In this document: in pieces, positions 12,663 through 26,230 of the stretch
Position numbering within the stretch: position 1 is the first letter of the stretch
Layout: each line of letters starts with the position of its first letter
DNA from: Silurus meridionalis
Taxonomy: Eukaryota > Chordata > Actinopteri > Siluriformes > Siluridae
Assembly (NCBI RefSeq): GCF_014805685.1
Contig: NC_060899.1
Location: 9,950,868 to 10,014,867 of the forward strand
Length of the DNA stretch: 64,000 nt
Direction of reading: 5' to 3'
The notes under the pieces: generated by a model
Database searches by the model: none
The model's input: the letters and a program-made list of their open reading frames with translations, nothing else
Told to the model about the DNA's origin: nothing
Made by a program: the position numbers and the translations under genes

Positions 12663-14060
12663 CAATAAGAAAGGTAGATATGTTGTGTGTTCAGGAGACC
12701 AAGTGGAAAGGGAGTAAGGCCAGGAACATTGGAGGTGGGTTTACACTGTTCTATTATGGCGTGGATGCAAAGAGAAATGATGTAGGGGTGATTCTGAAGG
12801 AAGAGTACATTAAGAGTGTAGTGGAGGTGAAGACAGTTTCTGATAGGGTGACGAATGTGAAGCTGGAAGTTGAAGGGATGATGATAAATGTCATCAGTGC
12901 CTATGCTCCACAAGTCAGCTGTGAGATGGAGGAGATTCTGGAGTGAATTAGATGAAGTGGTAGATGGTGTACCGAGAAATTAATGATTGGTAATTGGGGC
13001 AGACTTTAATGGACATGTAGCTGAAGGGAACAAAGGTGATATTTTTCTCTCATTTTTCTCGTTCATCAGCTGCTCAAAATGATTTGTATGAGGAAGTCAG
13101 GTGTGTCAGAGAAGTATGTAAGGGTGGTGCAGGACATGTATGAGGACAGTGTGACGGCAGTGAAGTGTGCAGTAGGAACGACAGACTGGTTCAAGGTGAA
13201 GGTTGGACTGCATCAAGGATCGGCCCTGAGCCCTTTTCTGTTTGCAGTGGTGATGGACAGGTTGACGGACGAGGTCAGACAGAAGTATCCCTGGAGTATA
13301 GTCCAGGAGTATCCCTGGACTAGTATCCCTGGATTCGCAGATATTGTGATTCGTGGTGTGAGTAGTGAGCAGGTTGAGAAGCCTGGAGAGGTGGAGGTAC
13401 ACGCTTGAGAGAAGGGGAATTAAAGTCAGTAGGAGTAAGACAGTGTACATGTGCGTAAATAAAAACAAAGGCAGTGGAGTAGTGCGGTTGCAGGGAGAAG
13501 AGGTGGAGAAGGTGGAGGAGTTCAGGTACCTGGGGTCAACAGTGCAAAGTAATGGAGAGTGTGTTAGGGAAGTAAAGAAGAGAGTGCAGGCAGGGTGGAG
13601 AAGAGTGGCAGGAGTGATTTGTAATAGAAGGGTATCTGCAAGAATTAAAGGGAAAGTTTATAGGACTGTGGTGAGACCTGCAATGTGTGGATGAGACAGT
13701 GGCATTAAGTAAAAGGCAGGAGGTTTTAGTTGCGAGTGACGAGGTTAGACAAGATTAGAAATGAGTTTATTAGAGGAACAGCGCATGTTGGACGTTTTGG
13801 TGACAAGGTGAGGGAGGCAAGATTGAGGTGGTTTGGACATGTGCAGAGGAGGGACATGAGTTATATTGGTAGGAGAATGCTGAGGATGGAGCCACCAGGA
13901 AAGAGGAAAAGAGAAAGGCCAAGGAGGAGGTTTATGGGTGTGGTGATGGAAGACATGCAGGTAGTTGGTGTGAAAGAGGCAGATGTAGAGGACAGGGTGG
14001 TATGGAGAAGGATGCTTCGCTGTGGCGATTCCTAATGGGAGCAGCCGAAAGAAAAATAAT
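12663..14060 (+). mobile_element. RTE-like LINE, plus strand, internally deleted 3' portion
   Basis: It is colinear in inverted orientation with the RTE at 1190-5190. It starts inside the endonuclease at DMLCVQETKWKGSKARNIGG (about 12680-12740). An internal deletion at about 13020-13080 jumps to the RT segment (SGVSEKYVRVVQDMYEDSV, then GLHQGSALSPFLFAVVMDRL). It then continues through the C-terminal region (KVREARLRWFGHVQRRDMSY) to the 3' end at about 14055. A short local duplication (tatccctgga, three times) lies near 13286-13333. Its 3' end joins array D exactly as the other RTE copy joins arm A. Confidence 0.83.
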
Positions 14061-15000
14061 TAGATTACTTTCCTCATATAAATATGAAATAAAAAGGTAA
14101 AATCTAAATTTTAATATTGAAAGAAATAATTTCATGAAAAACTGTAAAAAAAAAAAAAAAAAAGTGCAAAAAAACTTTTACAAAAAACCTGATATGACAA
14201 ATCAAGTTTTTACAAGATAATGTGAAATTATGACCTTTCATATTCATAAGCATCATTTAACTGAAAACCGTTGAAGGTGCAAAAAATCTTTGCAAAATGC
14301 CAAACAATGGTTTGAAAAAAAATTGACATTCTTTTATAAAATATTTATAGTTTTTATTAAAATATAAAATTTCAGATTCATAATCATAATAAAATTTTTT
14401 TTTAAAAATATATATATATATATAGATATGAGTTATTGTGAAAATATGAATTTTCATATACATTAGCATAATTCATTAAAAACTATTAAAAAGTGCAATA
14501 AGTGCATAAAACAGTGACATGACAAAATATGTTTAGACAGAAATATAACGTTTTTCATTAAAAAATGTATTGTAAAAACATGAATATTCATATTCATAAG
14601 CACAATTAAATGAAAAAAATGTTAAAAGTGCAATCCGTGAACTAAAAACTTTTACATGACAAACAATGGGTTGACAAAAGTATGATTTTTTACATAACAA
14701 AATATGATAGTCAGTAAGAAACTATGAATGTTCATGGAAAAATTGTAATTAAGAAACAAAAAACAAAAAAAGTGACCATACAAATCATATTTTGACAAAT
14801 ACATATGACATTTTCATTGAAAATGTGATAGTTATTGTAAAAATATTAATTTTCATATTTCTAAGCATCGTTTAATTAAAAAACATTAAAAAAGTACAGG
14901 CAAAAAACTTACAATAAAAACCATGGTCTGAGAAAAAAAATTACTTTAAAAAGAAATACAAATTCTTTTGAAAAAATGATTTTGTCTGAAGTATCTAAAA
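14060..15000 (+). repeat. AT-rich degenerate tandem array, arm D
   Basis: Same unit and orientation as arm B. Its first 100 bp after the RTE 3' end (cctcatataaatatgaaat, then atttcatgaaaaactgtaaa) match the reverse complement of 1090-1195 in arm A. A short (TA)n lies at about 14407-14424. No gene seen. Confidence 0.7.
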
Positions 15001-15559
15001 GAATCCACGATAATTTTTATATGCCCGAAAAAAATAGATAAATAAATCAATTATACAATAATAATAAAAAAAAAAAAAATAATAATAATTTTATCATAGC
15101 TTCACAATCATTCCAAACTCGACTTTGAACCTTTTAGGAAGAGATATGATACATAAAATGGGAATGGTGTTTCTGTTTTATTTTAATCCAATGTTTCACT
15201 TTCTTTTCCTTCTGTCCTCATGCTTTCAACTGAGCCACAGCCACATCTGAAATATTTCTTCCGTGGTAGTACAGACATCCTGCCTGATAAGCCAAATTTA
15301 GGTGAAGTTAACCCTAAATTATGGGCTTCTCACAAAGACAGGGCAGGTCAATCCAGGTAAAGCCATATGTATCATGCACTCAAGAAAACACACCATCCAG
15401 TTTTTGTTAAATAATATCCATTGTCATAAGAGAAGAATGTTTATGTGAAAATGTATTGTCACAAAGTGTTTTGATTGAGACACATTCACCTTATAACACA
15501 CCAATTAATCCATATTTGAATGCGGATAGAAATAGATAGATTTACGAGAGATTAATAAA
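15001..15559. other. No feature recognised
   Basis: Includes an A/AAT-rich run at 15056-15090. The remainder may be the decayed upstream part of the retroviral element that follows. I see no coding motif. Confidence 0.4.
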
Positions 15560-16910
15560 ATGGTTATTCCGTTAGCTCCAATGGTGCCCGATGTAGCTAC
15601 CATTGTTAACTCTATACCAGCAACTCACAGATTTTTTACTTTGATTGAACTTTGTTCTGCCATTTTCAGTGTCCCTTTGGCCTCAGAAACGCAGCCGCTT
15701 TTTGCGTTTACCTACAGGGGACGTCAATTCACCTGGACCCGTCTTCCTCAGGGTTTTGTTGACTCACTAGCCGTATTCTTCACTGTAGTGCACAGAAGTT
15801 TGGCCGATATACACCTTCCAGAAACAACCTGCATCCTTCAATAAGCAGATGACATCCTTGTCACAGGACTAACTGAGCAAGACTGCCACAAAGCATCAGT
15901 GGTTGTCTGCAATGTCCTGGCTCAGGCTGGGGGCTGGGGGGATTCTAGCCAAGGAACATGGAGACAAATATCGCCCTGTCGTGTATCTTTCCAAATCTTT
16001 AGACAACATAGCACAAGGGTTGCCCTCATGCTTGCAGTGCAGTGGCTGCTGCGGCTCTGATGGTCAAGGATGCTGAGAAAATGGTGCTGTCACATCCTTT
16101 GATACTGTACACCTCACATCAGGTAACAGCTATTTTACATAACCTCAACACACAAGATATGACAGCACAACGTAGAGCTGGTTATGAAATCACGCTCTTG
16201 GCGACAAAAAAAACGATTAACGATTAAGCCTTCTTCTCAGCTGCATTCAGCTGTAGTAGCGCTGCGTGATCTGCTAGACTTTATTGACTTAGATGGTTTT
16301 GATGACGCACACGATTGCCTTAAACACATTGAACAAGAGACCTCTTGTAGGTCCGATCTTTTAGAAACGGCACTGGAAGAGGGGGATTTCCTATATGTAG
16401 ATATATCATGTTCAAAACCCTCCGATGTGTATTTATGTGGATATGCGGTTGTAAGATTACCTGATGAAATAGTTGAAGCTAAATCATTACCATACACATC
16501 TGCACAAGCTGCAGAGTAGGTGGCACTTACAAGTGCATGTCAGATGTCTGAAGGTAATCCACCCTATATGCCACCTGTAGGAAATTTGAGATACCTGTTG
16601 GTTATATTTTACAGATTCAGTAAGTGGCCAGAATCATTTCCATGCGTGACAGAGAATGCTAAAACAGTTGTAAAAATATTAATGAAAGAGATCATCTCTA
16701 GATTTTGGATTCCTAGTGTGATTGAAAGTGATAATAGCACACCTTTTGCTTCTAAAGTGACACAACTTTTGGCTAAAAGCTTAGCAATTAATTGGCATTT
16801 TAATATTCCTTTATCACCCACAGTCAGCTGGACTGGTAGAAAGAATGAACAGAACCATTAAGGAATGTGTTACTAAAGCCTGTTTTTAAAACATGTAAAC
16901 CTGTCTGTGA
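15560..16910 (+). mobile_element. Endogenous retrovirus pol remnant (RT, RNase H, integrase pieces), inactive
   Basis: Three pol pieces lie in order on the plus strand. Reverse transcriptase at 15560-15900 shows LIELCSAIFSVPLASETQPL and FTWTRLPQGFVDS, followed by ADDILVTG, with a stop codon (15842-15844) directly before the ADD of the catalytic box. An RNase H-like stretch (16022-16230 and about 16380-16540) includes FLYVDISCSKPSDVYLCGY. Integrase core at 16590-16860 includes FYRFSKWPESFPC and a diverged acidic block. The pieces lie in different frames with segments missing between them, and no LTRs, gag or env were seen. The motif style is that of vertebrate gamma/epsilon-like retroviral pol. 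It is an old, broken copy. Confidence 0.78.
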
Positions 16911-16967
16911 ACATAATGATGATGTAAGTGAACGTAATCCAGAAATGCCACTGTCTTCTCTGGGCTA

Positions 16968-18400
16968 CAGTCCCTGACAAAAGTCGTGTCGCTTGTGTAC
17001 AAATTGACCTGAAGTGACGCTGAAATATATTTCTAATCAAGATTTTTTTTTACAAAAAATGGCTCATTTTAATCCCAACAGCTTTTGTAATAATGTCTTA
17101 GTGCAAAACGAAACTGTCAAAAAGTATTCTAATATTCACATAAAGCCCATTGAGTTAATATTTGCAAAGACATTAGTGTTGTCGCCTTGTCATATGAGCT
17201 TCACCTGTGACTAATAATGGATCAATTAGGTCTCAGGTGTGTATAAAAAGAACCCCAATACACTAGACCTTCACATCAACTGCAACTAGACACCTGCAAA
17301 CATGCCTAAGATTCACCCTGAGGCTAAAGTTTTGATTATTAAGAGGCTGAAGACCAGATCCACTGCTGATGTTGCAGACACCTTCAATGTGTCTCAGCGT
17401 CAAGTACAGAGGATAAAAAAAAGATTTGAAGAGACGAGACGTTTTTTGACAAGCCCAGGTCAGGCAGACCCCGCAAGACAACTGCTCAAGAGGACCGTTT
17501 GTTGGCTCAAAAATCCAAGGCCAGCCCATTTTCCACTGCAGCAGAGCTCCACGAGACCTGGTCACCTGAAGTCCCTGTGGCAACCAGAACAGTTTGTCGG
17601 ATTCTGTCTCGAAATGGCATCCATGGTCGAATCAGTGCCCAGATTCCAGCACTAAACAAAAGACAATTGAAAAACTGTGTGGCATTTGCCAAGGCCCACA
17701 GCCTGCTAAAAGTATGGACGCTGGAAAAGTGGCAGAAGGTGGATTTTTCAGATGAATCTTCTCTTGAATTACACCACAGTCACTGCAAATATTGCAGAAG
17801 ACCTACTGGAGCCCGCATGGATCGAAGATTCACCCAGAAAACAGTGAAGTTTGGTGGCGGTAAAATCATGGTCTGGGGTTACATCCAGTATGGGGGTGTG
17901 CGAGAGATCTGCAGGGTGGAAGGCAACATTAATAGAATAAAATACCAAGAAATCTTAGCTCCCTCTTATATCCCCAACCATAAAAGAGGCCAAATTCTGC
18001 AGCAGGATGGTGCTCCATCGCATACTTGTATCTCCACATCAAAGTTCCTCAAGGCAAAGAAGATTAAGATGCTCCAGGATTGGAGCGCAGTCACCAGACA
18101 TGAACATCATTGAGCATATGTGGGGTAGGATGAAAGAGGAAGCATGGAAGATAAAACCAAAGAAGGCATGCAAGACTGCTTTCTTTGCTATTTCTAATGA
18201 CTTCATCAATAAATTGTATGAATCCTAGCCAAACCGCATGGATGCAGTCATTCAAGCTCATGGAAGTCATACAAGAAATATTAAATTTGGATCTCACAGC
18301 ACCACTACTTAATTTCTAACACCAATTGATTAATTAAAAGTCAGGTTAATAGCAGGTGTTTCTACAAAATAGATAAGTGACAAACTTTTGTCAGGGACTG
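16968..18400 (+). mobile_element. Tc1-like transposon with both ends and TA target duplication
   Basis: The left end cagtccctgacaaaagt (16968) and right end acttttgtcagggactg (to 18400, one mismatch) are inverted repeats, flanked by TA at 16966-16967 and 18401-18402. The transposase runs on the plus strand from ATG 17302. The N-terminal helix-turn-helix reads STADVADTFNVSQRQVQRI. After a frameshift near 17460 the middle region continues (FDSDE-like box VDFSDESSLEL, QQDGAPSHT). Another frameshift near 18090 leads to SPDMNIIEHMWGRMKEEAW. The three acidic catalytic positions remain, but the frameshifts make this copy non-autonomous. Confidence 0.92.
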
Positions 18401-18402
18401 TA

Positions 18403-18706
18403 AAGCTTGTATAAAATGGTCCATGTGGAGATTTCTTGAGCCACTGGAAAGTTGCTGGGACTCTGAACAATCCTCAAGAAAGTGTCACAAATTAGCATAA
18501 TCAGTGTGGGAAATTTTTTTCAGCCTTGGGTACCAGGACTTGGGTACCAGGACCAAGTGGCTGAGTCACTGTGGGACTCGAGCACAGCTGTGATGTCTGA
18601 ATCACCTGTTTTGTTTTGTTGTTGTTTGGGTTTTTCTGTCTTTTTTTGGGTGTTCGGGCAAATAATATGGCTGCACATCAAAACCCCTAGAAGTATCTGT
18701 GGTGTA
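18403..18706. other. No feature recognised
   Basis: A non-coding stretch with a short duplicated phrase cttgggtaccagga at about 18524-18550. No motif seen. Confidence 0.4.
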
Positions 18707-18883
18707 TAGAGGTTGATAATTGATCACCGTGGGCTGATTGTGCTGCAAGATTAGGCCAATCAATAGGAATTGTCCAAACATATCGTCCGAAAAAAAATCA
18801 TCATCACATATTGGCCATCGGCTTCTCTGATTTCTAAATATCGGCATTGGCCAGAGAAAAACCCATATATAGGTCAACCTCTA
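18707..18883. mobile_element. Small hAT-like MITE (177 bp)
   Basis: Termini tagaggttga and tcaacctcta are perfect inverted repeats. They are flanked by the 8-bp direct repeat gtggtgta at 18699-18706 and 18884-18891. The internal part has no ORF. Confidence 0.85.
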
Positions 18884-18891
18884 GTGGTGTA

Positions 18892-19905
18892 CTATAAGAT
18901 TAATGTGCTTGGGCAGAGGTAAAATTCCGGAACCTTAAAATTCCTGTTGAAACTTAAAAATTTCTGTGCATTGGGGTGGTGAGAGATGGTCTCCACAGGA
19001 AACAGGATTGTTTGAATCCTGCCTTTGTATGTATGGTTTAGGCTTTATCTCCTCCCTCTCTGCCACCAACTGCTGACCATCGATTACTATCTCTTGCTAT
19101 GAGGCATGTTTGTGAGGTTGCTCCAAAGGGAAATCTCTCTTCCTATGTCTAACTGATGCAGAGCTGAGGTCAATGGCCCTGCCCAATGGCACTGCCCTCT
19201 ATTTGGAAACTCTGTGTCTCTGTGGATGTGCAACATATAAAATATGTTAAATAATATTTAAGATGTTCAGACATATGCTTATTTACAACAATGAGCAATA
19301 TTGTATTGATTAGATCTGTTTTTTGGACCATGTTAAAAAGCCCAATGAAGTAGCATAAAACAAAAGTCTTTTATCTGGGATGTTAATGAGTGGTTTGACA
19401 AATAAATAAAATATAAAATCGTTTTTTTTATATTTGTTTTGTTGCTTTAGTTATTAAATATCTGTAAAGAAAAGAAAGTTCTGTATTTTTGCTCTTTTCC
19501 ACCTCTGGTTTGGAATCATATTTCAGTTTGAGTGACAAGACATGTAGTTGGTTAAGAAATATCAGCACCATCTCCCATATACCAATGGCTAAAAGTCTTA
19601 GAACTAAATATGTGCAAAAGAAAGAACTTTAAGCAAGACACAGTATTACACATTCATGGATCATGCATTTACCACACAACCATTATAGTACATGAGTAAG
19701 TGACCTGAAACCGTTTCTGCTTATGTTTTTTCAATAGTAAGTGTTTTGGTGATACTAGATGTTTGCATAACTTTCATTATTTGTTGTTTTCCAAACTGTT
19801 GAGCACTAAATTATCTGTGAAATGATGATGATCGATTATTATATCTGTGCTTCTGTTGATTAGAAATTCTTCAGCAGTCTTAACTCTGACTTATTGTCTC
19901 TGCAG
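18892..19905. other. Non-coding stretch upstream of the citrate synthase remnant
   Basis: I looked here for the citrate synthase exon that should precede VNWLSKEW and did not find one. The last bases (ttattgtctctgcag) form a good polypyrimidine tract and acceptor for the exon at 19906. Confidence 0.45.
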
Positions 19906-20100
19906 GTGAACTGGTTGTCAAAAGAGTGGGCTAAGAGGGCAGCTCTCCCCTCCCATGTGGTCACAATTTTGGATAACTTTCCAACCAACCTGCATTCTAT
20001 GTCCCAGTTTAGTGCTGCTGTCACTGCTCTAAATAGTGAAAGCAATTTTGCGTGAGCATACTCTGAGGGAGTTCATAAGAGCAAGTACTGGGAGTTAATA
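19906..20100 (+). pseudogene. cs: cs pseudogene exon a (with in-frame TGA)
   Basis: 65 codons from [10 protein letters not shown] to YWELI, preceded by ttgtctctgcag and followed by gtaagt. Codon 50 is TGA at 20053-20055, after SESNFA and before AYSEG. A CGA-to-TGA CpG transition would explain it. Confidence 0.88.
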
Positions 20101-20299
20101 GTAAGTATATTTATTAATTATAAGAAAAAAAACATTTGCATTGTAATGTGAAAAGCTAAAACTGAGTAGAGAATGAAAGAGTCAACAAAAGCAATCACTG
20201 GGAGGCAAGTGTTTGTTTATTTGCAGAAGCTAAGTAATGTGCAGGCAAGTTGTGTGTTCTATATTCACTTAATGTCTCTTAATTTGTTTTCTGGTTTAG

Positions 20300-20413
20300 T
20301 TTGTGTATGAGGACTCCATGAACCTGATTGCCAAGCTTCCTTGTATGGCAGCTAAGATCTACGGCAACCTGTACCATGAAGGCAGCAGCATTGGAGCCAT
20401 TGACTCCAACCTC
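20300..20413 (+). pseudogene. cs: cs pseudogene exon b, left half
   Basis: Encodes [20 protein letters not shown] and onward to GAIDSNL. It then runs into LINE sequence at aagtcaagtcaag. The right half resumes at 22077. Confidence 0.88.
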
Positions 20414-22076
<1,663 letters not shown>

Positions 22077-22169
22077 CAACCTGGACTGGTCTCACAATTT
22101 CACTAACATGTTGGGCTACAATGATCCCCAGTTTACTGAGCTCATGAGACTCTATCTCACCATCCACAG
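22077..22169 (+). pseudogene. cs: cs pseudogene exon b, right half
   Basis: Resumes [20 protein letters not shown] through LYLTIH and ends in phase 2 before gt at 22170. It is in register with the T that opens the next exon. Confidence 0.88.
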
Positions 22170-22638
22170 GTTATAAACATTTTACTTATTGTTTAAAAAG
22201 TAAGTCAGTGTTGTATACAGTAAATATACAGTCTTTTTCAGAAGCCAAATGACAAACTGCACAAGTAGTAGAAGACTGGTGTTTATTGGTTGCGGGGAAA
22301 ATAGAAAAATATTTAAACTTAAAAGTTTAAAACTTCCTTTTTTGTGTGAGTGCTTTCAGTGTTTTGTAACTTTTGGTGTCACACAAGTGTGCGACGATTT
22401 ATGTTGTCACACAAGCACATGAAATCATGGAACTTTTGCGGGCTCCAAGCAAAACTCGTGAGGAGCATTTTCTCCTGAAGATAAAATATTTAGAAGACTA
22501 AGTTTTAAACATGGAAATCAGCTTATAACTTTGCACACTGAAATTGCCTTCATTGTTCTCACAGATTTGCCTCACACTGTGAGAAGGAAAACTATTTAAT
22601 AATGGAAACCACATGTGTGTTTTTCTCCACTGATTCAG

Positions 22639-22768
22639 TGACCATGAAGGTGGCAATGTCAGTGCCCACACCAGTCACTTGGTGGGCAGTGCCCTTTCGG
22701 ACGCATATCTCTCCTTCAGTGCAGCCATGAATGGTCTGGCTGGACCCCTACATGGATTCGCTAACCAG
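22639..22768 (+). pseudogene. cs: cs pseudogene exon c
   Basis: Encodes (S)[18 protein letters not shown] through [16 protein letters not shown] between tgattcag and gtaagt. It contains the positions of catalytic His238 and His274. The family Leu after HG is Phe here. Confidence 0.9.
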
Positions 22769-23033
22769 GTAAGTGAAGCAGGAGTGAAGCAGTATTACCT
22801 CAGAAATTTTCAGAATGTTTCATTGATTCATTCTTTTAGTGGGCTTTTTTTCCTTTTTTCCTACCAGATTTTCTGCTTAATTTAATCTTGACTAATTTAC
22901 CAATTAGGTCTCAGGTTAGGGGTTAGTGCCTATGCCTCATCTCTACTAAAAATTAAGCTGTTAGTATTATCATCTTCAGCATGTCAAATTTGTCTTTTAT
23001 CACATTTACCAAGTGAAATGAACAATTTCATGG

Positions 23034-23192
23034 GGTATATTGGTAGAAGAATGCTGAGGATGGAGCCACCAGGCAGGAGGAAAAGAGGAAGGACAAGGAG
23101 GAGGTTTATGGATGTGGTGAGGGAAGACATGCAGGTAGTTGGTTTGAAAGAAGCAGATGTAGAGAAATGAGGGTGTATGGAGAAGGATGAAG
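23034..23192 (+). mobile_element. RTE 3' fragment
   Basis: It is colinear with 13860-14012: ggtagaagaatgctgagg, gatggagccaccaggcagg, gacatgcaggtagttggt. It lies in an intron of the cs pseudogene. Confidence 0.85.
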
Positions 23193-23344
23193 TAGATAAT
23201 TAATTAAATTAACCAGTTTAAATGCATACCTTTAAGCTAAACATAATAGCATATGAAATATGTATTTTAGAATCTTCTGTTATAAGATTTTGATAATGAA
23301 AATAACCATCTTTGGAAACAAACAATTTAAAATACCATTACCAA

Positions 23345-24281
23345 CAGTGTTGGGCAGTAACGCGTTACCGGTACTTACTTTTTACAGTAACTAATACTGT
23401 AACGCGTTATTTTTTTAAATAAAGTAACTTCGTTACCGTACAGTGCGTTACCCGTTACTTTTTTAAATGAATTAATTTCGGCTGAAGTGTAGACTACAGT
23501 CTAACCTGTTTACAGCAGCGTCGCATTGTAGGATTGGTGGATAAACCACTGTAAACAGGAAGAAGACACACTGTAGAATTGGTGGATTACCCTCTGGATA
23601 CACGAAGAAGACGCACTGTGGGCGTGTATCCGTTTACTCAGGTCTGTGCGGCAGTAATGGTGAGTCGAGGCGAGAGCAAGACGAGTTTCTCAAAGTGAAA
23701 ATATGCTCATTATTTCACTTTAGTTGAGTATAAAGACAAAAACTTTTTAGTCAAATGTAAGCTGTGTCTTTCTGGTTCGAAAGGTCGTATCTACTGCGAT
23801 AAACAGCAACTCCAATCTGCCGAAGCTCCTCCAGGAACGCCATGCTAGAAGCTAACCCGGTGTTTTGTTCTACATTGTTGATAGTTTTCATACTTTAGCT
23901 GTCAAAGGAACATTTTTAAGAGCTCAACACAACAGCAGAAGCCACTTTAGTTTTTGGTTGTGAATATATTATTCAGCTTGTTTTGTTATTTATTTCAGAA
24001 ATCCTTGTGATATATTCAGTTTGTGCTGGTCTGACTTTAATAAAATAGTGTTTAAAATTACTTTGTGTTTGAGTCAGTTTTGTGTTTGTAGACCATAACG
24101 CATAAAAGGGCATTAATGGGAACATTAAAGAACGTTCTTAAAAAAATGACCAAAAAGTTACTTTTACAGTAACACATTACTTTATGGTGTAAGTAATCAA
24201 CAGAATAACTAAGTTACTTTTTGAATGAAGTAACGAGTAACTGTAACTAGTTACTATTTTTTAGAAACGAGCACAACACTG
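23345..24281. mobile_element. hAT-like MITE, second copy, inverted relative to 1632-2489
   Basis: Starts cagtgttgggcagtaacgcg and ends gagcacaacactg, flanked by the perfect 8-bp repeat attaccaa at 23337-23344 and 24282-24289. Its sequence is the reverse complement of the first copy through most of its length. It has no transposase. Confidence 0.9.
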
Positions 24282-24479
24282 ATTACCAATACCATTTAAA
24301 ACTTGGTTTATTGCATTTTTCAACTGATATTTGGCATTGTTTATATCAACTTATTCAGGGTATTTGTATTCAAATGTACAAAGGCAACATATTGAGTTTA
24401 ACTATCATTAATTTAGACATTTTAAAGCCTATAGTATAGTGGAGTGCACGCAGGACATGCAAAAAAAAAAAAAAAAAGC

Positions 24480-24700
24480 ATTGAGTATGAAAGGTGAAGC
24501 ATTTTTTGTAAATCAACATTTGTCTTGTATCTTGCAGATATACCACATATATAACACATTGTTTAAAAAATAGACATTTTGTTCAATTGTGAAGATATAT
24601 AATATATATTATAAATGTAATTCTGTATAATAATTAAGTGATATATGCATGAATATGCAAACATTGAAAACAAGCATTTGAACATTTAGCATTTGAAACC
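24480..24700. repeat. Dispersed repeat fragment shared with 39770-39960
   Basis: Shared string gtatgaaaggtgaagca, then gtaaatcaacatttgt, then agacattttgttca. It probably derives from the hAT element described at 39540-41500. Confidence 0.5.
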
Positions 24701-25036
24701 GCAGTAAATTACATTAGAAAATAGATAAGTTAACTGTTGTAGTAGACAAATGCTATAAAATAGAACAGAACGGAGAAACGCAACAAGCTAACAGGCTTGA
24801 TTTAAAAAGAAAAAAAAAAAAGGAAAAAATTATGTATAGACAAAATATTTAAACCTACCTCACCATCCTTTTACTATGACTGGTAAAAGCAAATTTCATC
24901 TTTCAGGTAATTATGGTCATGTCTGAGTTTAATATTATTTTCTTTTTTGTATTAATTATTAGTATTATTATATATATATATTTTTTTGTTTATATGCATT
25001 ATCTTATGTATGTCAGTAAAGGCTTGGACAAAAAAC

Positions 25037-25039
<3 letters not shown>

Positions 25040-25098
<59 letters not shown>

Positions 25099-25106
25099 AT
25101 ATATAT
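25040..25106. repeat. (TA)n microsatellite
   Basis: TA run with minor interruptions at its right end. Confidence 0.93.
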
Positions 25107-25379
25107 CGTTATAATAACATTTTAATGAGGAGAATTGCAGCGTTGCACACTTTGGCCAGTTGATCCAAGTTGTTTTAGTGTTGTTTTTTAAGTGAAGATC
25201 TTGGATGGTATTTCTGCATTAGGTAGTGGTATAAAGTACTGTAACTTTTGGATGTTTGTTTCCAAAGATGGTTATTTTCATTATCTTCTCTAAGACCTTT
25301 TTTTATATGGCTAAAGTATTTTTTAACAATTAAAGCTGAAGCCCATTATAGTGGCAAAACTTTATTGTATGTGTCCTAG

Positions 25380-25589
25380 GTGGTGCCTGGCTATGGGCAT
25401 GCTGTTCTGAGGAAGACAGACCCACGTTACACATGTCAGCGAGAATTTGCCTTAAAACACCTTCCCAATGATGCCATGTTCAAAATGGTGTCTCAGCTTT
25501 TCAAGATTGTGCCCAATGTGTTACTGGAGCAGGGCAAGGCCAAAAACCCTTGGCCCAATGTTGATGCTCACAGTGGAGTACTACTGCAG
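25380..25589 (+). pseudogene. cs: cs pseudogene exon d
   Basis: 70 codons from [12 protein letters not shown] to [10 protein letters not shown], between tgtcctag and gtaaat. It is intact in itself. The exon expected before it and the terminal exon expected after it (YYGMTEMNYY in the family) were not found. Confidence 0.9.
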
Positions 25590-25794
25590 GTAAATAATTA
25601 TATTAATCTCATTTTCTGGATTCTGGATTATGATGGTTTATTTGGTTTTTATTTGAGTTTTTTTTCTTGGGTCAGTAATTTAAAAGGTGGTGTTAGTTGC
25701 TAAATTAAACCATAATGACAAAGTGATGTGACAAATGTTCTTAACATTAAAATGTATAAATTAATTGAAATTGAAATCTAATTTAAATATGTAT

Positions 25795-26228
25795 TCAGAT
25801 ACTTTATTCTGTACTCTGTGGAAGTTCTATTAGCAGCAATTACAGCTTCTTGGGTAGGTTTCTACAAGCTATGCATATTTAGATTTGGATAGTTTCTCTG
25901 ATTCTTCCTGGCAGACACACTAAAATGTTCAGGTATATACTCAGATGATGTGAGGGTCGTAATTTGGCTGGGCCACTTTGTAGCAGGTTGTCCTCAAGGA
26001 CCTCATGCTCTCAGGGCTTTTTTTAATGTGCCTGCCATAATGATTTTACTTAGGACTAGCTTCTGTCTAGCCAATCTAAATTAATACCTGATTATTGTTT
26101 TTGCAGTTTTCTGTGGCCACTGGGTGCTGGGTCACTCTTCTGACCAGTGCCCTTCTAGCCTGGGTAATGTGTTTGAATGAATCGCCAGCTTTGTCTTTGT
26201 GGTTCCAAAGTACTTCTTTGTTTTTTGG
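25795..26228 (-). mobile_element. Tc1-like remnant
   Basis: The stretch gttctattagcagcaattac followed by agcttcttgggtaggt resembles the non-coding complement of a Tc1-like transposase commonly found in fish. It is heavily decayed with no usable ORF. Confidence 0.5.
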
Positions 26229-26230
26229 TA

